Assembly (NCBI GenBank): GCA_030740135.1
Contig: JASLXW010000135.1
Coordinates: 1-9,130 of the forward strand
DNA: 9,130 bases
Direction of reading: 5' to 3'
From: Nitrospinota bacterium
GTDB lineage: Bacteria; UBA8248; JACPRG01
Position 1 is the stretch's first letter, and each line of letters begins with the position of its first letter. Positions 1 to 5,837 of the stretch are shown piece after piece. The translations under genes and the position numbers were made by a program. A model generated the notes under the pieces. It did no database searches. It was not told the origin of the DNA and saw only the letters and a program-made list of their open reading frames with translations.

Positions 1-47
1 GCGGGAATCCAACAACAACGGGGATTTATGGGGATTGGCTTGAGATC

Positions 48-105
48 GCCGGAAGGCTTCAGACGGATTTTAAGTCCACTGCTCTACCGACTGAGCTACC
101 CCGGC
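48..105 (-). tRNA. tRNA-like sequence, UAA-type anticodon loop, no T arm (probable degenerate tRNA)
   Basis: Read on the minus strand from 105, the 5' part is a convincing class I tRNA: acceptor strand GCCGGGG, TA, a D arm GCTC-AGTCGGTA-GAGC, and an anticodon arm GTGGA-CTTAAAA-TCCGT. By loop position the anticodon is UAA, a leucine type. Real tRNA-Leu is class II with a different D arm and a long variable arm, so the identity does not fit. After the anticodon arm there is no T arm and no TTC-like T loop anywhere down to position 1. Only eight bases follow before TTCCGGC (54-48), which can pair with the acceptor strand using two G-U pairs. This could be a deleted or recombined tRNA remnant, an assembly join, or a chance match in GC-rich DNA for the 3' half. 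The 5' half is well supported; a working tRNA is not. Confidence 0.4.
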
Positions 106-106
106 A

Positions 107-647
107 CACAGCTATCAACTGCGCGTCCCGGACTTTCGGCTTCTCCCAGGGTCGGGGACAATCGATTCTCCCTTCCCGGATGGGGCCGCCGAAACACCGG
201 ATTCTATCACAAACACCTTTTTACGCAATTCGGCCGGATGGCGCAAGAAAAGGTGACTCCGGGGTGGATTGCTTTCGGCCATAACGCTTGGCTTCACCCG
301 CGAATTGTAGATGATCCGCATACCTGCATAGGAGAAGGGAGCGGAAAAGGGCGAATCCCGGAGACCTCGCGTCCGGGGAGGTTTTGGCCCCTCATACTGA
401 AGGGCCGACTCGCTGACGGCGCCAAGAGGGAGGAAGTCGCGCCGGTCCCGGCGGCTTGGTGCATGCGCCCGCGGTTGAAAGTTCATGGATGGATTTTGAA
501 GGCGTTAACTTTTCGGCCCCCTCTGGAGGAGCGGATCCGAAGAAAAATATTGTATGCTTCCAAGACGCTTGCCGGAGTGAATGTACAAATTGAGGATCGC
601 GCTCCAACTTTTTCTACGCGGCCGTTCTCGATGGAGGCCAGACGAAG
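107..647. other. no supportable gene; leader of the AIRS-like gene
   Basis: Open frames exist on both strands, but none has a ribosome site with a recognisable protein. The longest, on the plus strand, runs through the tRNA-like sequence and ends inside the next gene. An AT-rich patch near 541-560 could be promoter sequence, but I find no well-spaced -35/-10 pair. A GGAGG at 633-637 is the only good ribosome-binding-like site and lies just upstream of the conserved N terminus of the next gene. Confidence 0.5.
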
Positions 648-695
648 ATCACCTCGAATCCGAAACTCCTCCCCGGCAAACTCCCCCCGGAGCTT

Positions 696-1664
696 TTGAG
701 CCGGATCCTGGCGGCCGGGCCCGTTGAAGACCCCCGCGTCGTCGCCGGTCCCGCCGTGGGGTGGGACGCCGCCGTCCTCGATTTCGGCGACCGCTATCTG
801 ATCGCCAAGACCGATCCCATCACCCACGCCACGGACGAGATCGGCTGGTTCGCCGTCCACATCAACGCCAACGATATCGCCTGCCTGGGGGGAGCGCCGA
901 GGTGGTTCCTGGCCTCGCTGCTTCTCCCCGAGGCGTCGGCCGATGAAGGGCTGGCCGAGCGGATCTTCGCCGACATCCGGCGGGGGTGCGCGGAGATCGG
1001 CGTATCGCTTGTCGGGGGCCACACGGAGATCACCTTCGGCCTTCCGCGTCCGGTGGTGGCCGGGACGATGCTCGGCGAGGTGGAGCGGAGCCGGCTTGTC
1101 ACGCCCGAAGGGGCGAAAGCCGGGGACGCCGTCGTCCTGACCAAGGGGATCCCGCTGGAGGCCGTGGCCATCATGGCCCGGGAGCGGCGGGACGACTTGG
1201 CGCGGGACTTCGGAAGCGAGGCGGTGGACGCCGCCGCGCGGCTCCTCTACGAGCCGGGCATCAGCGTTGTCCGCGACGCCCGCGTCGCCTGTGACGCCGT
1301 CTCGGTCCACGCCATGCACGACCCGACCGAAGGGGGGCTCGCCACGGCGGTCAACGAGTTGTCTCGCGCGACGGGGCTGGGCATCCTCATCGAGGCGGAG
1401 AAGATTCCCGTCCTGGAGGCGGGGAGGATGTTTTGCGGGCGCCTGGGGTTGAATCCCCTGGGGGCCTTTGCGTCGGGCGCGCTGCTCATCTGTGTGGACC
1501 CGGCCGACGTCAAGACGCTTCTTGCCGCCTTGGGGGAAGCCGGAATCCCGGCCGCGGCCATCGGCAAGCTGCTTCCGGAAAGCGAAGGGGTCCGGATGCT
1601 GAAGGACGGCCGAAAAACGGAAATCCCCGTATTCAACATGGACGAGATCGGAAAGATTTTTTGA
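696..1664 (+). CDS. AIR synthase-related (HypE-like) ATP-binding protein
   Basis: This is a member of the AIR synthase (PurM/SelD/ThiL/HypE) superfamily, which phosphorylates substrates with ATP. Numbered from the TTG at 696 (322 aa), the N-terminal domain carries GWDAAV (D24), KTDPIT (D40) and the NANDIA segment (58-62), then GGHTE (107-111). The C-terminal domain has HDPTEGGLATAVNEL (208-222). It ends in DEIGKIF and lacks the C-terminal PRIC-type cysteine needed by true HypE, so hydrogenase maturation is not indicated and the substrate is unknown. The start is doubtful. Family-like sequence (KLLPGKLPPELLSRIL) is readable in frame upstream from about 663, back to a stop at 591, with no ATG, GTG or TTG in between. 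Either a non-standard start is used (ATC 648 lies 10 nt after GGAGG) or a frameshift hides the true one. The HAD gene follows after 70 nt on the same strand. Confidence 0.85.
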   Translation: MSRILAAGPVEDPRVVAGPAVGWDAAVLDFGDRYLIAKTDPITHATDEIGWFAVHINANDIACLGGAPRWFLASLLLPEASADEGLAERIFADIRRGCAEIGVSLVGGHTEITFGLPRPVVAGTMLGEVERSRLVTPEGAKAGDAVVLTKGIPLEAVAIMARERRDDLARDFGSEAVDAAARLLYEPGISVVRDARVACDAVSVHAMHDPTEGGLATAVNELSRATGLGILIEAEKIPVLEAGRMFCGRLGLNPLGAFASGALLICVDPADVKTLLAALGEAGIPAAAIGKLLPESEGVRMLKDGRKTEIPVFNMDEIGKIF

Positions 1665-1734
1665 ATCGGGATGGCGGGCTTGCGGCCGGAAAGCCGCCTC
1701 GCCCGGCGGACCCGCCAGGCGCCGGAGAGAGGTC

Positions 1735-2340
1735 TTGAAGTCAGGTCAATACCGCGGGGTGCTCTTCGATTTCGACGGGACCCTCACGAAACCCTTTTTC
1801 GACTGGATGCGGATGAGGGACGAGATGGGGTTCGAGGTGGACATGGACATCCTGGATTATCTGTCAAAGGCGGAGGGGGCCGAGCACTCCCGTGTCGAGG
1901 AGGTCCTTTTCCGTCATGAGGCCGCCGCCTCGGAGGGTGCGGAATTGGGCGAAGGCGTCGGGCCGGTCTTGGGGTTTCTGGCCTCCCGGTCCGTGCCCGT
2001 GGGGATAGTCACGAACAATACCTACGCCAACGTCGAGCCGGTCCTGGAGCGGTTCGGCCTCGAGTTCCGGGCGGTCGTGACGCGGGATATCGGCGTGTGG
2101 AAACCCGACCCCAGGCAGGTGGAAGCCGGGTGCCGGGCCCTGGGGCTTCCGGCGTCGCGGGTGATTTTCATCGGGGACGGCCGGTACGACATGATGGCCG
2201 GCCGCGAGGCGGGAACGCTCAACATCGGCCTGCTGAATACGACCCGGAAGCGGACGGAATTCATCCGGCTGTGTGATCACGCCATCGAGAACCTTCACGA
2301 AGCCATCCCCCTCCTGGAGGGTCTTCTCGCGAAGGAATGA
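1735..2340 (+). CDS. HAD-superfamily hydrolase (phosphoglycolate phosphatase-like, subfamily IA)
   Basis: This 201-residue protein has all four HAD motifs. Motif I is FDFDGT with nucleophile D12 and acid D14, motif II is VTNN with T93, motif III is K123 in WKPD, and motif IV is IGDGRYD with D148 and D152. The length and the helical cap between motifs I and II (about residues 18-80) fit subfamily IA phosphatases such as Gph-type enzymes, which dephosphorylate small metabolites with Mg2+ in the cytoplasm. The substrate cannot be read from sequence. The TTG start at 1735 is preceded by GGAGAGAGG at good spacing. It lies 70 nt behind the AIR-synthase-like gene on the same strand, probably cotranscribed, which suggests one makes and the other removes a phosphoester in the same pathway (inference). 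A weak hairpin at 2408-2425 follows the stop but has no T-tract. Confidence 0.92.
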   Translation: MKSGQYRGVLFDFDGTLTKPFFDWMRMRDEMGFEVDMDILDYLSKAEGAEHSRVEEVLFRHEAAASEGAELGEGVGPVLGFLASRSVPVGIVTNNTYANVEPVLERFGLEFRAVVTRDIGVWKPDPRQVEAGCRALGLPASRVIFIGDGRYDMMAGREAGTLNIGLLNTTRKRTEFIRLCDHAIENLHEAIPLLEGLLAKE

Positions 2341-2427
2341 TCCGCCCGGGATTCCTTCAACCCGAAAAAAGGTCTTCCGGATGGGCGGGATGGACGGGTT
2401 CAAGGCTCGGCCGGATTGACGGCCGGC

Positions 2428-2565
2428 TCAAGAGAGCTCGGCGGTCGCGAGGTTCTTGGCGCGTTGCGCCAGCGCCAGGACCCCGGCGATGATGAGCGCC
2501 CCGGCTCCGATCAGGACCGCGACGCCGAGCCCGAATACAGCATTCGCTGTTTTCGTAACGGTCAT
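2428..2565 (-). CDS. 45-residue single-span membrane protein, function unknown
   Basis: The ATG at 2565 follows a strong GGGGGAG ribosome site, about 8 nt away. The product is 45 aa: a short polar N terminus (MTVTKTAN), one long hydrophobic stretch at about residues 9-34 rich in G, A, V, L and I, then a basic turn (QRAK) and a short tail. It should be a small bitopic inner-membrane protein. An in-frame ATG at 2598 exists, but it would place the ribosome site inside the gene. A near-consensus sigma-54 promoter lies at 2622-2637, giving a leader of about 46 nt, so expression is probably activator-dependent. It is convergent with the HAD gene and has no obvious operon partner. I do not recognise a family. 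The promoter, ribosome site and membrane span together make it more than a chance ORF. Confidence 0.65.
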   Translation of the reverse strand: MTVTKTANAVFGLGVAVLIGAGALIIAGVLALAQRAKNLATAELS

Positions 2566-2621
2566 TTCCAGATCTCCCCCTGGCAATCCCTCGACCATGA
2601 ACGATTCACTCCGATTTGAGC

Positions 2622-2637
2622 AGCAATCCACGTGCCA
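2622..2637 (-). promoter_or_regulatory. sigma-54 (-24/-12) promoter for the 45-aa membrane protein
   Basis: The minus strand reads TGGCACGTGGATTGCT, matching the RpoN consensus TGGCACG-N4-TTGCW at every fixed base, with the GG and GC pairs 10 nt apart as required. Transcription should start near 2611, just ahead of the ribosome site and ATG at 2565. Sigma-54 promoters need an upstream enhancer-binding activator. A 6-bp dyad with 11-nt centre at 2768-2790 sits about 160-180 nt upstream, a plausible activator site (inference). Confidence 0.75.
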
Positions 2638-2639
2638 TT

Positions 2640-3115
2640 TGCGCGGATCCGCCGTCCGGAGGGATCGCAACGGGAATTTCGAGTGGGGGCGCTTTTTCGC
2701 GGGGGGAAGCCGTAAAGCCGGGTTTCTCAAAAGGGTTTCGGGGCGGAAATGTTCATGGCCCGGATGTGCGCCCACCGGCTGGACGGGCGCTCCAATGGCC
2801 GCTGTTCCGATGATTGTGAATGACGGACGGGTATCGCGCTAGTTGCACGATGTGACCGCCTGCTTGCCGTAGTATCTCGTGATGCAGTATTGCCAAGTTG
2901 TTTTCTTCTTCCGCCAATGGAAACGGGGCGGGGGCGATCGGAACCTCTCATCCGAGTCGGGCGGGCCGTCCGCCGAGGAAGAGTTTCGGCCTCCCGGCCG
3001 GGGTGGGGGTGTGAGCGAGCTTCGCGGTTCGGGTGTCGGCGCCGGCGATCCCAGGGGGCGGCTCGGCGCGCGGTCCCTGGGGCCTCTGAGGTCTATGGTC
3101 CGCTTCCTCTTCCTC
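2640..3115. other. intergenic stretch with hairpins, no supportable gene
   Basis: No frame here has a good start context and a believable protein. Visible structure: GCGCCC-N11-GGGCGC at 2768-2790, possibly an activator site for the sigma-54 promoter, and CCCAGGG-N18-CCCTGGG at 3050-3081. Neither is followed by a T-run on the strand read. Confidence 0.45.
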
Positions 3116-3400
3116 TCATTGTATGGCGTCGTGTGAAGCCCCTGCGGTGTGGCGGGGGCCGTGAAAGTCCCGCTCCCTTTTGCACGGCCGGGTGAAAGTC
3201 CCGCCCTTGTCCAGGCGCTTGCGTTGAGAACGCCGCGAGGCGCCCGAGCCGGTGCTGGGCAGTCTCCTCTGGGCGAGATCAATCCATCCCCCCTCAACGC
3301 TTCTCGCGGCCGGCCCGCGTGTCTCCGCCGGCGCCGGCGGCAGGGCCGCGGCGGGGGCGGAGAAAAGGACAGCGGAAATGACCGCGAGGAATGGTTTCAA
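3116..3400 (-). CDS. doubtful small secreted ORF with signal peptide, possibly a truncated gene
   Basis: A TTG start at 3400, 35 nt after the stop of the TVP38/DedA gene and behind AGAGGGG, opens a 94-aa frame. The N terminus looks like a Sec signal peptide: MK, a hydrophobic core (FLAVISAVLFSAPAAA) and a plausible AxA cleavage near residue 19. After about residue 45 the composition becomes basic and low-complexity, and it overlaps the hairpin region on the other strand. It may be a real gene whose 3' part was replaced, or an accidental frame. No family is recognisable. Confidence 0.3.
   Translation of the reverse strand: MKPFLAVISAVLFSAPAAALPPAPAETRGPAARSVEGGWIDLAQRRLPSTGSGASRRSQRKRLDKGGTFTRPCKRERDFHGPRHTAGASHDAIQ
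3131..3260 (+). ncRNA. candidate structured RNA: tandem hairpins with repeated GTGAAAGTCC loops
   Basis: Consecutive stems can be drawn on the plus strand: GCGGG/CCCGC within 3152-3173; CGGG/CCCG around TGAAAGT at 3189-3203; a long hairpin at 3214-3244 (GGCGC/GCGCC outside, GCGTT/AACGC inside, GAG loop); and GCCC-G-AGC/GCT-GGGC at 3242-3260, sharing bases with the previous stem. The segment starts GTGTG at 3131, and GGTGAAAGTCC-like motifs occur in domain I of many bacterial group II introns, so a truncated intron 5' end is one reading. No domain V and no reverse transcriptase are present, so it could only be a fragment. It overlaps the doubtful ORF on the other strand. Confidence 0.25.
3161..3204. 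repeat. 13-bp direct repeat GTGAAAGTCCCGC, two copies
   Basis: Exact copies occur at 3161-3173 and 3192-3204, spaced 31 bp start to start. Each copy sits in the loop and 3' arm of a small GC hairpin. Confidence 0.8.
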
Positions 3401-3435
3401 GGCCGAACCCCTCTCAGGGAAGGTTCAGGGTCAAT

Positions 3436-4149
3436 TCACGATCCCCCGGCGGCGGAGACCTTTTTGCGGGCAAAAACCTGAAACACCAGGCTTCCGGCCA
3501 GGAGAACGGACACGGCGACCACCGCCCAGAGCCAAATGTGGGTCATTCCGAGGTTCTCTCCGAGCCAGGAATAAACCAGGACCGCGGGGATCATCCCGAG
3601 GCCGGTGGCGAGGGCGAAGTCCACGACGGACATGCGGGTCAGCCCCGCGCCGTAACTGATGGGGTCGAACGGAACGATGGGGATGAGGCGGGCGATGAAC
3701 ACCGCGTACTTCCCATGATTCCGGAAGAACCGGTCGGCGAGCCGGATTCCCGTTTGGCCCACGAGGCGCTCGACAACGGGCCTCCCCAGCCCGTCCGCGA
3801 TGAAAAAGCAAATCAGCGCCGCTGCCAGCGCGCTCGACCAGGACAGGAGTCCCCCCCAAAAAGCGCCGAAGAGCGTGCCGTTCGCCAGGGTGATCACAAA
3901 GGCGGGCAGGGGGGCGATGACGGCCTGGAGGATCATCAGAACGCCCGACGCCACCGGGGCCCAGATCCCGAAGGAGAGAATGTAGGCCCTCAGGGCGCCC
4001 ATGTCTCCCATCGAGAGGATGGCCAGGGAGCGGTGGATGTTTTCCGAGACGGCGGGAACGAAGAAATAGGCGGCGGCGCCGAGAGCCAGGAGTCCCGCGA
4101 TCGTCCACGTTTTGAGCCGGGAGTGCGGCCGGACCTGTAAGGATTCCAT
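3436..4149 (-). CDS. TVP38/TMEM64 (DedA superfamily, VTT-domain) membrane protein
   Basis: This is a 237-residue integral membrane protein. Hydrophobic segments lie at about residues 14-32, 56-78, 82-98, 101-119, 175-193 and 203-224. The VTT core is clear: a re-entrant-like PLPAFVITLANGTLFG (79-94), a GLGRP turn (120-124), and RLIPIVPFDPISYGAGLTR (154-172), the conserved Arg/Pro/Asp segment of this family. The ATG at 4149 has a poor ribosome site. The gene begins 73 nt after the selD stop on the same strand, so it is probably in the selD transcript. DedA-superfamily proteins are proposed lipid or solute transporters, and one DedA-family gene has been linked to selenite uptake in Cupriavidus metallidurans. 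A role in selenium-oxyanion handling here is inference from position only. Confidence 0.92.
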   Translation of the reverse strand: MESLQVRPHSRLKTWTIAGLLALGAAAYFFVPAVSENIHRSLAILSMGDMGALRAYILSFGIWAPVASGVLMILQAVIAPLPAFVITLANGTLFGAFWGGLLSWSSALAAALICFFIADGLGRPVVERLVGQTGIRLADRFFRNHGKYAVFIARLIPIVPFDPISYGAGLTRMSVVDFALATGLGMIPAVLVYSWLGENLGMTHIWLWAVVAVSVLLAGSLVFQVFARKKVSAAGGS

Positions 4150-4222
4150 CGAACCCCGCCGGTTTCAGGGCGTGCGGGCCGCTCGGCGGCCGGGCGCATG
4201 CGGCCCCGTCCGGGCCCCGAGC

Positions 4223-5326
4223 CTACGGAACAACGCGGACGCGGCCTGCCTCTTCGTCGATCACCTTCCCGATGATCGCCGGCGCGAGAACGCCGGCCGT
4301 CTTCATCTTCCCGACCAGGGATTCGGCCCGGGCCGGGTCGATGGAGATCAGGAGCGGGCCGGAGGTCTGGGCGTCGCACAACACGGCGAACTCGTTCTCG
4401 CCCACGCCGGATTCCAGACGGACGAAATTCCGCACCCATTGCCGGTTCCGCTCACCGCCGCCCTTGGTGCCGCTGACGGCGTGGGCCTCGATCCCGTCGT
4501 ACAAGGGGACGGCGGCATAGGAGATCTCGACCCCGACGCCGCTGGCCTCGGCCACATTGTGGGCGTGGCCCAGCAGGCCGAACCCGGTGACGTCCGTGCA
4601 GGCGCCCGCGCCGGCCTCGGCCATCAGCTCCCCGGCGGTCCGGTTCAGGGTTTTCATCCCCTCGATGGCCTCCTCATGCACCTCGTCGCGGACGGCCTTG
4701 TGTCCGTTACCGCCCGAAATCCTCTCCAGTATTTTCCCGAACCCGGTCCGGGTCTTGCGTATGTTGGTGATGATTCCCGTACCGATCTTTTTCGTCAGGA
4801 TCAAAGCGTCGCCGGGTTTCGCGCCCGTGTTGGTGATCATCTTCCGGGGGTCGACCGTGCCCGTGACGGCGATCCCGTACTTGGGCTCGGGGTCGTCCAC
4901 GCTGTGCCCGCCGATGATGACGCCGCCGGCCTCCATCATCTTCTCGGCCCCGCCCCGGAGGATCTCCCCCAGGGGCCCCAGGCCGAGATGACAGGGAAAG
5001 GCCACGAGGTTCAGTCCCGTCACCACGCGGGCGCCCATGGTGAAGCAGTCGCTCAGCGCGTTGGCGGCGGCGATGGCCCCGAAGTCGTACGGGTCGTCCA
5101 CGATGGGGGTGAAGAAATCCACCGTTTGGACGATGGCCAGGTCTTCGCGGAGCCGATAGACCCCCGTATCGTCTCCGGCGTTGGCGCCGAACAGAAGATT
5201 CGGGTCGGTGAAGGAAGGCAGCCCTTCCAGGGCCGCTCGAAGGTCCTCGGGACCGATCTTGCTCCCTCAGCCGCCGGCTTTGACAAGGCGGGTCAGCAGG
5301 AGTTTTTCTTCGCTCGCGGTCGGCAA
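4223..5326 (-). CDS. selD: selenide, water dikinase SelD with selenocysteine at position 20 (in-frame UGA)
   Basis: SelD makes selenophosphate from selenide and ATP. From a TTG at 5326, 7 nt after GGAGG, the frame runs MPTASEEKLLLTRLVKAGG, then TGA (5269-5267), then GSKIGPEDL and on to the stop at 4223: 367 aa counting the UGA as Sec20. The UGA falls exactly on the catalytic Cys17 of E. coli SelD (AGCGCKI against AGGUGSKI here), and the catalytic lysine is K23. Further SelD features follow: DPNLLFG (41-47), GDDTGVY, TVDFFTPIVDDPYDFG (68-83), an Asn-rich AAANALSDCF, GGHSVDDPEP, DVTGFGLLGHAHNV and CDAQTSGPLL. The length matches the family's roughly 350 aa. An in-frame ATG at 5347 is an alternative start without a ribosome site. 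Calling from the first start after the UGA (GTG 5122) would remove 68 residues and the active site. It is transcribed away from the Mo-hydroxylase, with the TVP38/DedA gene downstream. Confidence 0.95.
5242..5269 (-). promoter_or_regulatory. Sec UGA codon and SECIS-like hairpin in selD
   Basis: The UGA is at 5269-5267. The following mRNA can form a perfect 5-bp stem GGUCC/GGACC (5254-5250 with 5246-5242) closing a three-base CGA loop. The loop starts 18 nt after the UGA and has G as its second base. This fits the usual bacterial SECIS pattern: a short apical loop with G in the first two positions, about 16-37 nt after the UGA. Confidence 0.7.
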
Positions 5327-5414
5327 CGCTCTCCCTCCGCAGGTCATCGGGGCGCCGAGATGCTCATCGCCGGAACTCGGGCGCCGGGCCCACCGAATTC
5401 GATGGAGCGGTTTC

Positions 5415-5489
5415 CCCTTTGGGTCCCATATCTACGGACAGCCTCGGGTCCGATCCAACTTCTTTGAAATATAGCACGGACCCAAAGGG
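5415..5489. repeat. 12-bp perfect inverted repeat spanning the selD promoter
   Basis: CCCTTTGGGTCC at 5415-5426 is the exact reverse complement of GGACCCAAAGGG at 5478-5489. A third partial copy, GGGTCCG at 5446-5452, is the exact complement of CGGACCC at 5477-5483. One arm falls in the spacer between the predicted -35 and -10 of selD and the others lie in its leader. It could be an operator set for a repressor or looping regulator, or a leader hairpin. Confidence 0.7.
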
Positions 5490-5496
5490 TTGTCTT
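5468..5496 (-). promoter_or_regulatory. predicted sigma-70-type promoter for selD
   Basis: On the minus strand, -35 AAGACA (5496-5491), a 17-bp spacer and -10 TATATT (5473-5468) with an extended TG one base upstream. Transcription would start near 5461, giving a leader of about 135 nt before the TTG start. Confidence 0.5.
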
Positions 5497-5552
5497 GGCC
5501 GGCGCGGCGCCCTCCTGAGTTCAAAATGGCCCAATGCCGGAGAAATTTCAAA

Positions 5553-5572
5553 AACATGACGCGGATCATGTT
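5553..5572. promoter_or_regulatory. 20-bp palindrome, candidate operator
   Basis: AACATGA and TCATGTT form a perfect 7-bp inverted repeat around a 6-bp centre (CGCGGA). The size and spacing suit a dimeric transcription factor. It lies upstream of the predicted selD promoter and about 250 bp before the rightward promoter, so it could serve either side. Confidence 0.45.
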
Positions 5573-5802
5573 CTTGCGTTTCGCCGGAACGTATCCTTAA
5601 CGAACGAAGAATGAGGTTGTGAGGCCCCGGCCCCGGTGGCGGCGTCTACCGCGGGTGTCCCCCCCGACCGACTGCGGGGAGCAGAGCGCCGGGCCGGGAC
5701 ACTCACAGCCTTTTTTTTCGTTTTTGCGCTTCATTCGGAAATCCGCTTCTTCCGCACCCGCCGTCGTCTGTCCCTTGTCCATCCAAACTGGTCATCACGG
5801 GC

Positions 5803-5837
5803 TTCGAGCCGCCCGACACCTGTGGTATCATCCTTGC
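5803..5837 (+). promoter_or_regulatory. predicted promoter for the Mo-hydroxylase gene (extended -10, or sigma-54-like)
   Basis: Two readings overlap. As sigma-70: a weak TTCGAG (5803-5808), a 17-bp spacer and TATCAT (5826-5831) with extended TG. As sigma-54: TGGTAT-N5-TTGC (5823-5837), with the GG and GC pairs correctly 10 nt apart but the -24 box imperfect. Either gives a leader of about 90-105 nt before the ATG at 5939. Confidence 0.4.

Noticed and set aside
585..599. UGA at 591 as a second selenocysteine codon in the AIRS-like gene
   Set aside because: Sequence before it has no family resemblance and no SECIS-like hairpin follows; it is more simply an upstream stop.
28..699. 223-codon plus-strand frame
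   Set aside because: It reads through the tRNA-like sequence and into the start of the AIRS-like gene in another frame; no family signature.
483..1319. 278-codon minus-strand frame over the AIRS-like gene
   Set aside because: Antisense shadow in GC-rich coding DNA; Arg/Gly/Asp-rich with no domain pattern.
696..1664. Calling the AIRS-like gene hypE
   Set aside because: No C-terminal cysteine motif and no hydrogenase maturation genes nearby.
2408..2425. CGGCCG-N6-CGGCCG hairpin between the HAD gene and the small membrane gene as a terminator
   Set aside because: No T-run on either side, and such GC palindromes are common at this base composition.
3131..3260. Cobalamin riboswitch, suggested by the GGTGAAAGTCC-like loops
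   Set aside because: The preceding AGGGAA and following CGCCACTGT boxes are missing and no cobalamin gene follows.
3391..4140. 249-codon plus-strand frame opposite the TVP38/DedA gene
   Set aside because: Highly charged, repetitive composition typical of an antisense shadow; the opposite strand has a clear VTT-domain protein.
4112..5467. 451-codon plus-strand frame opposite selD
   Set aside because: Antisense to a clear selD; no conserved motif and no ribosome site.
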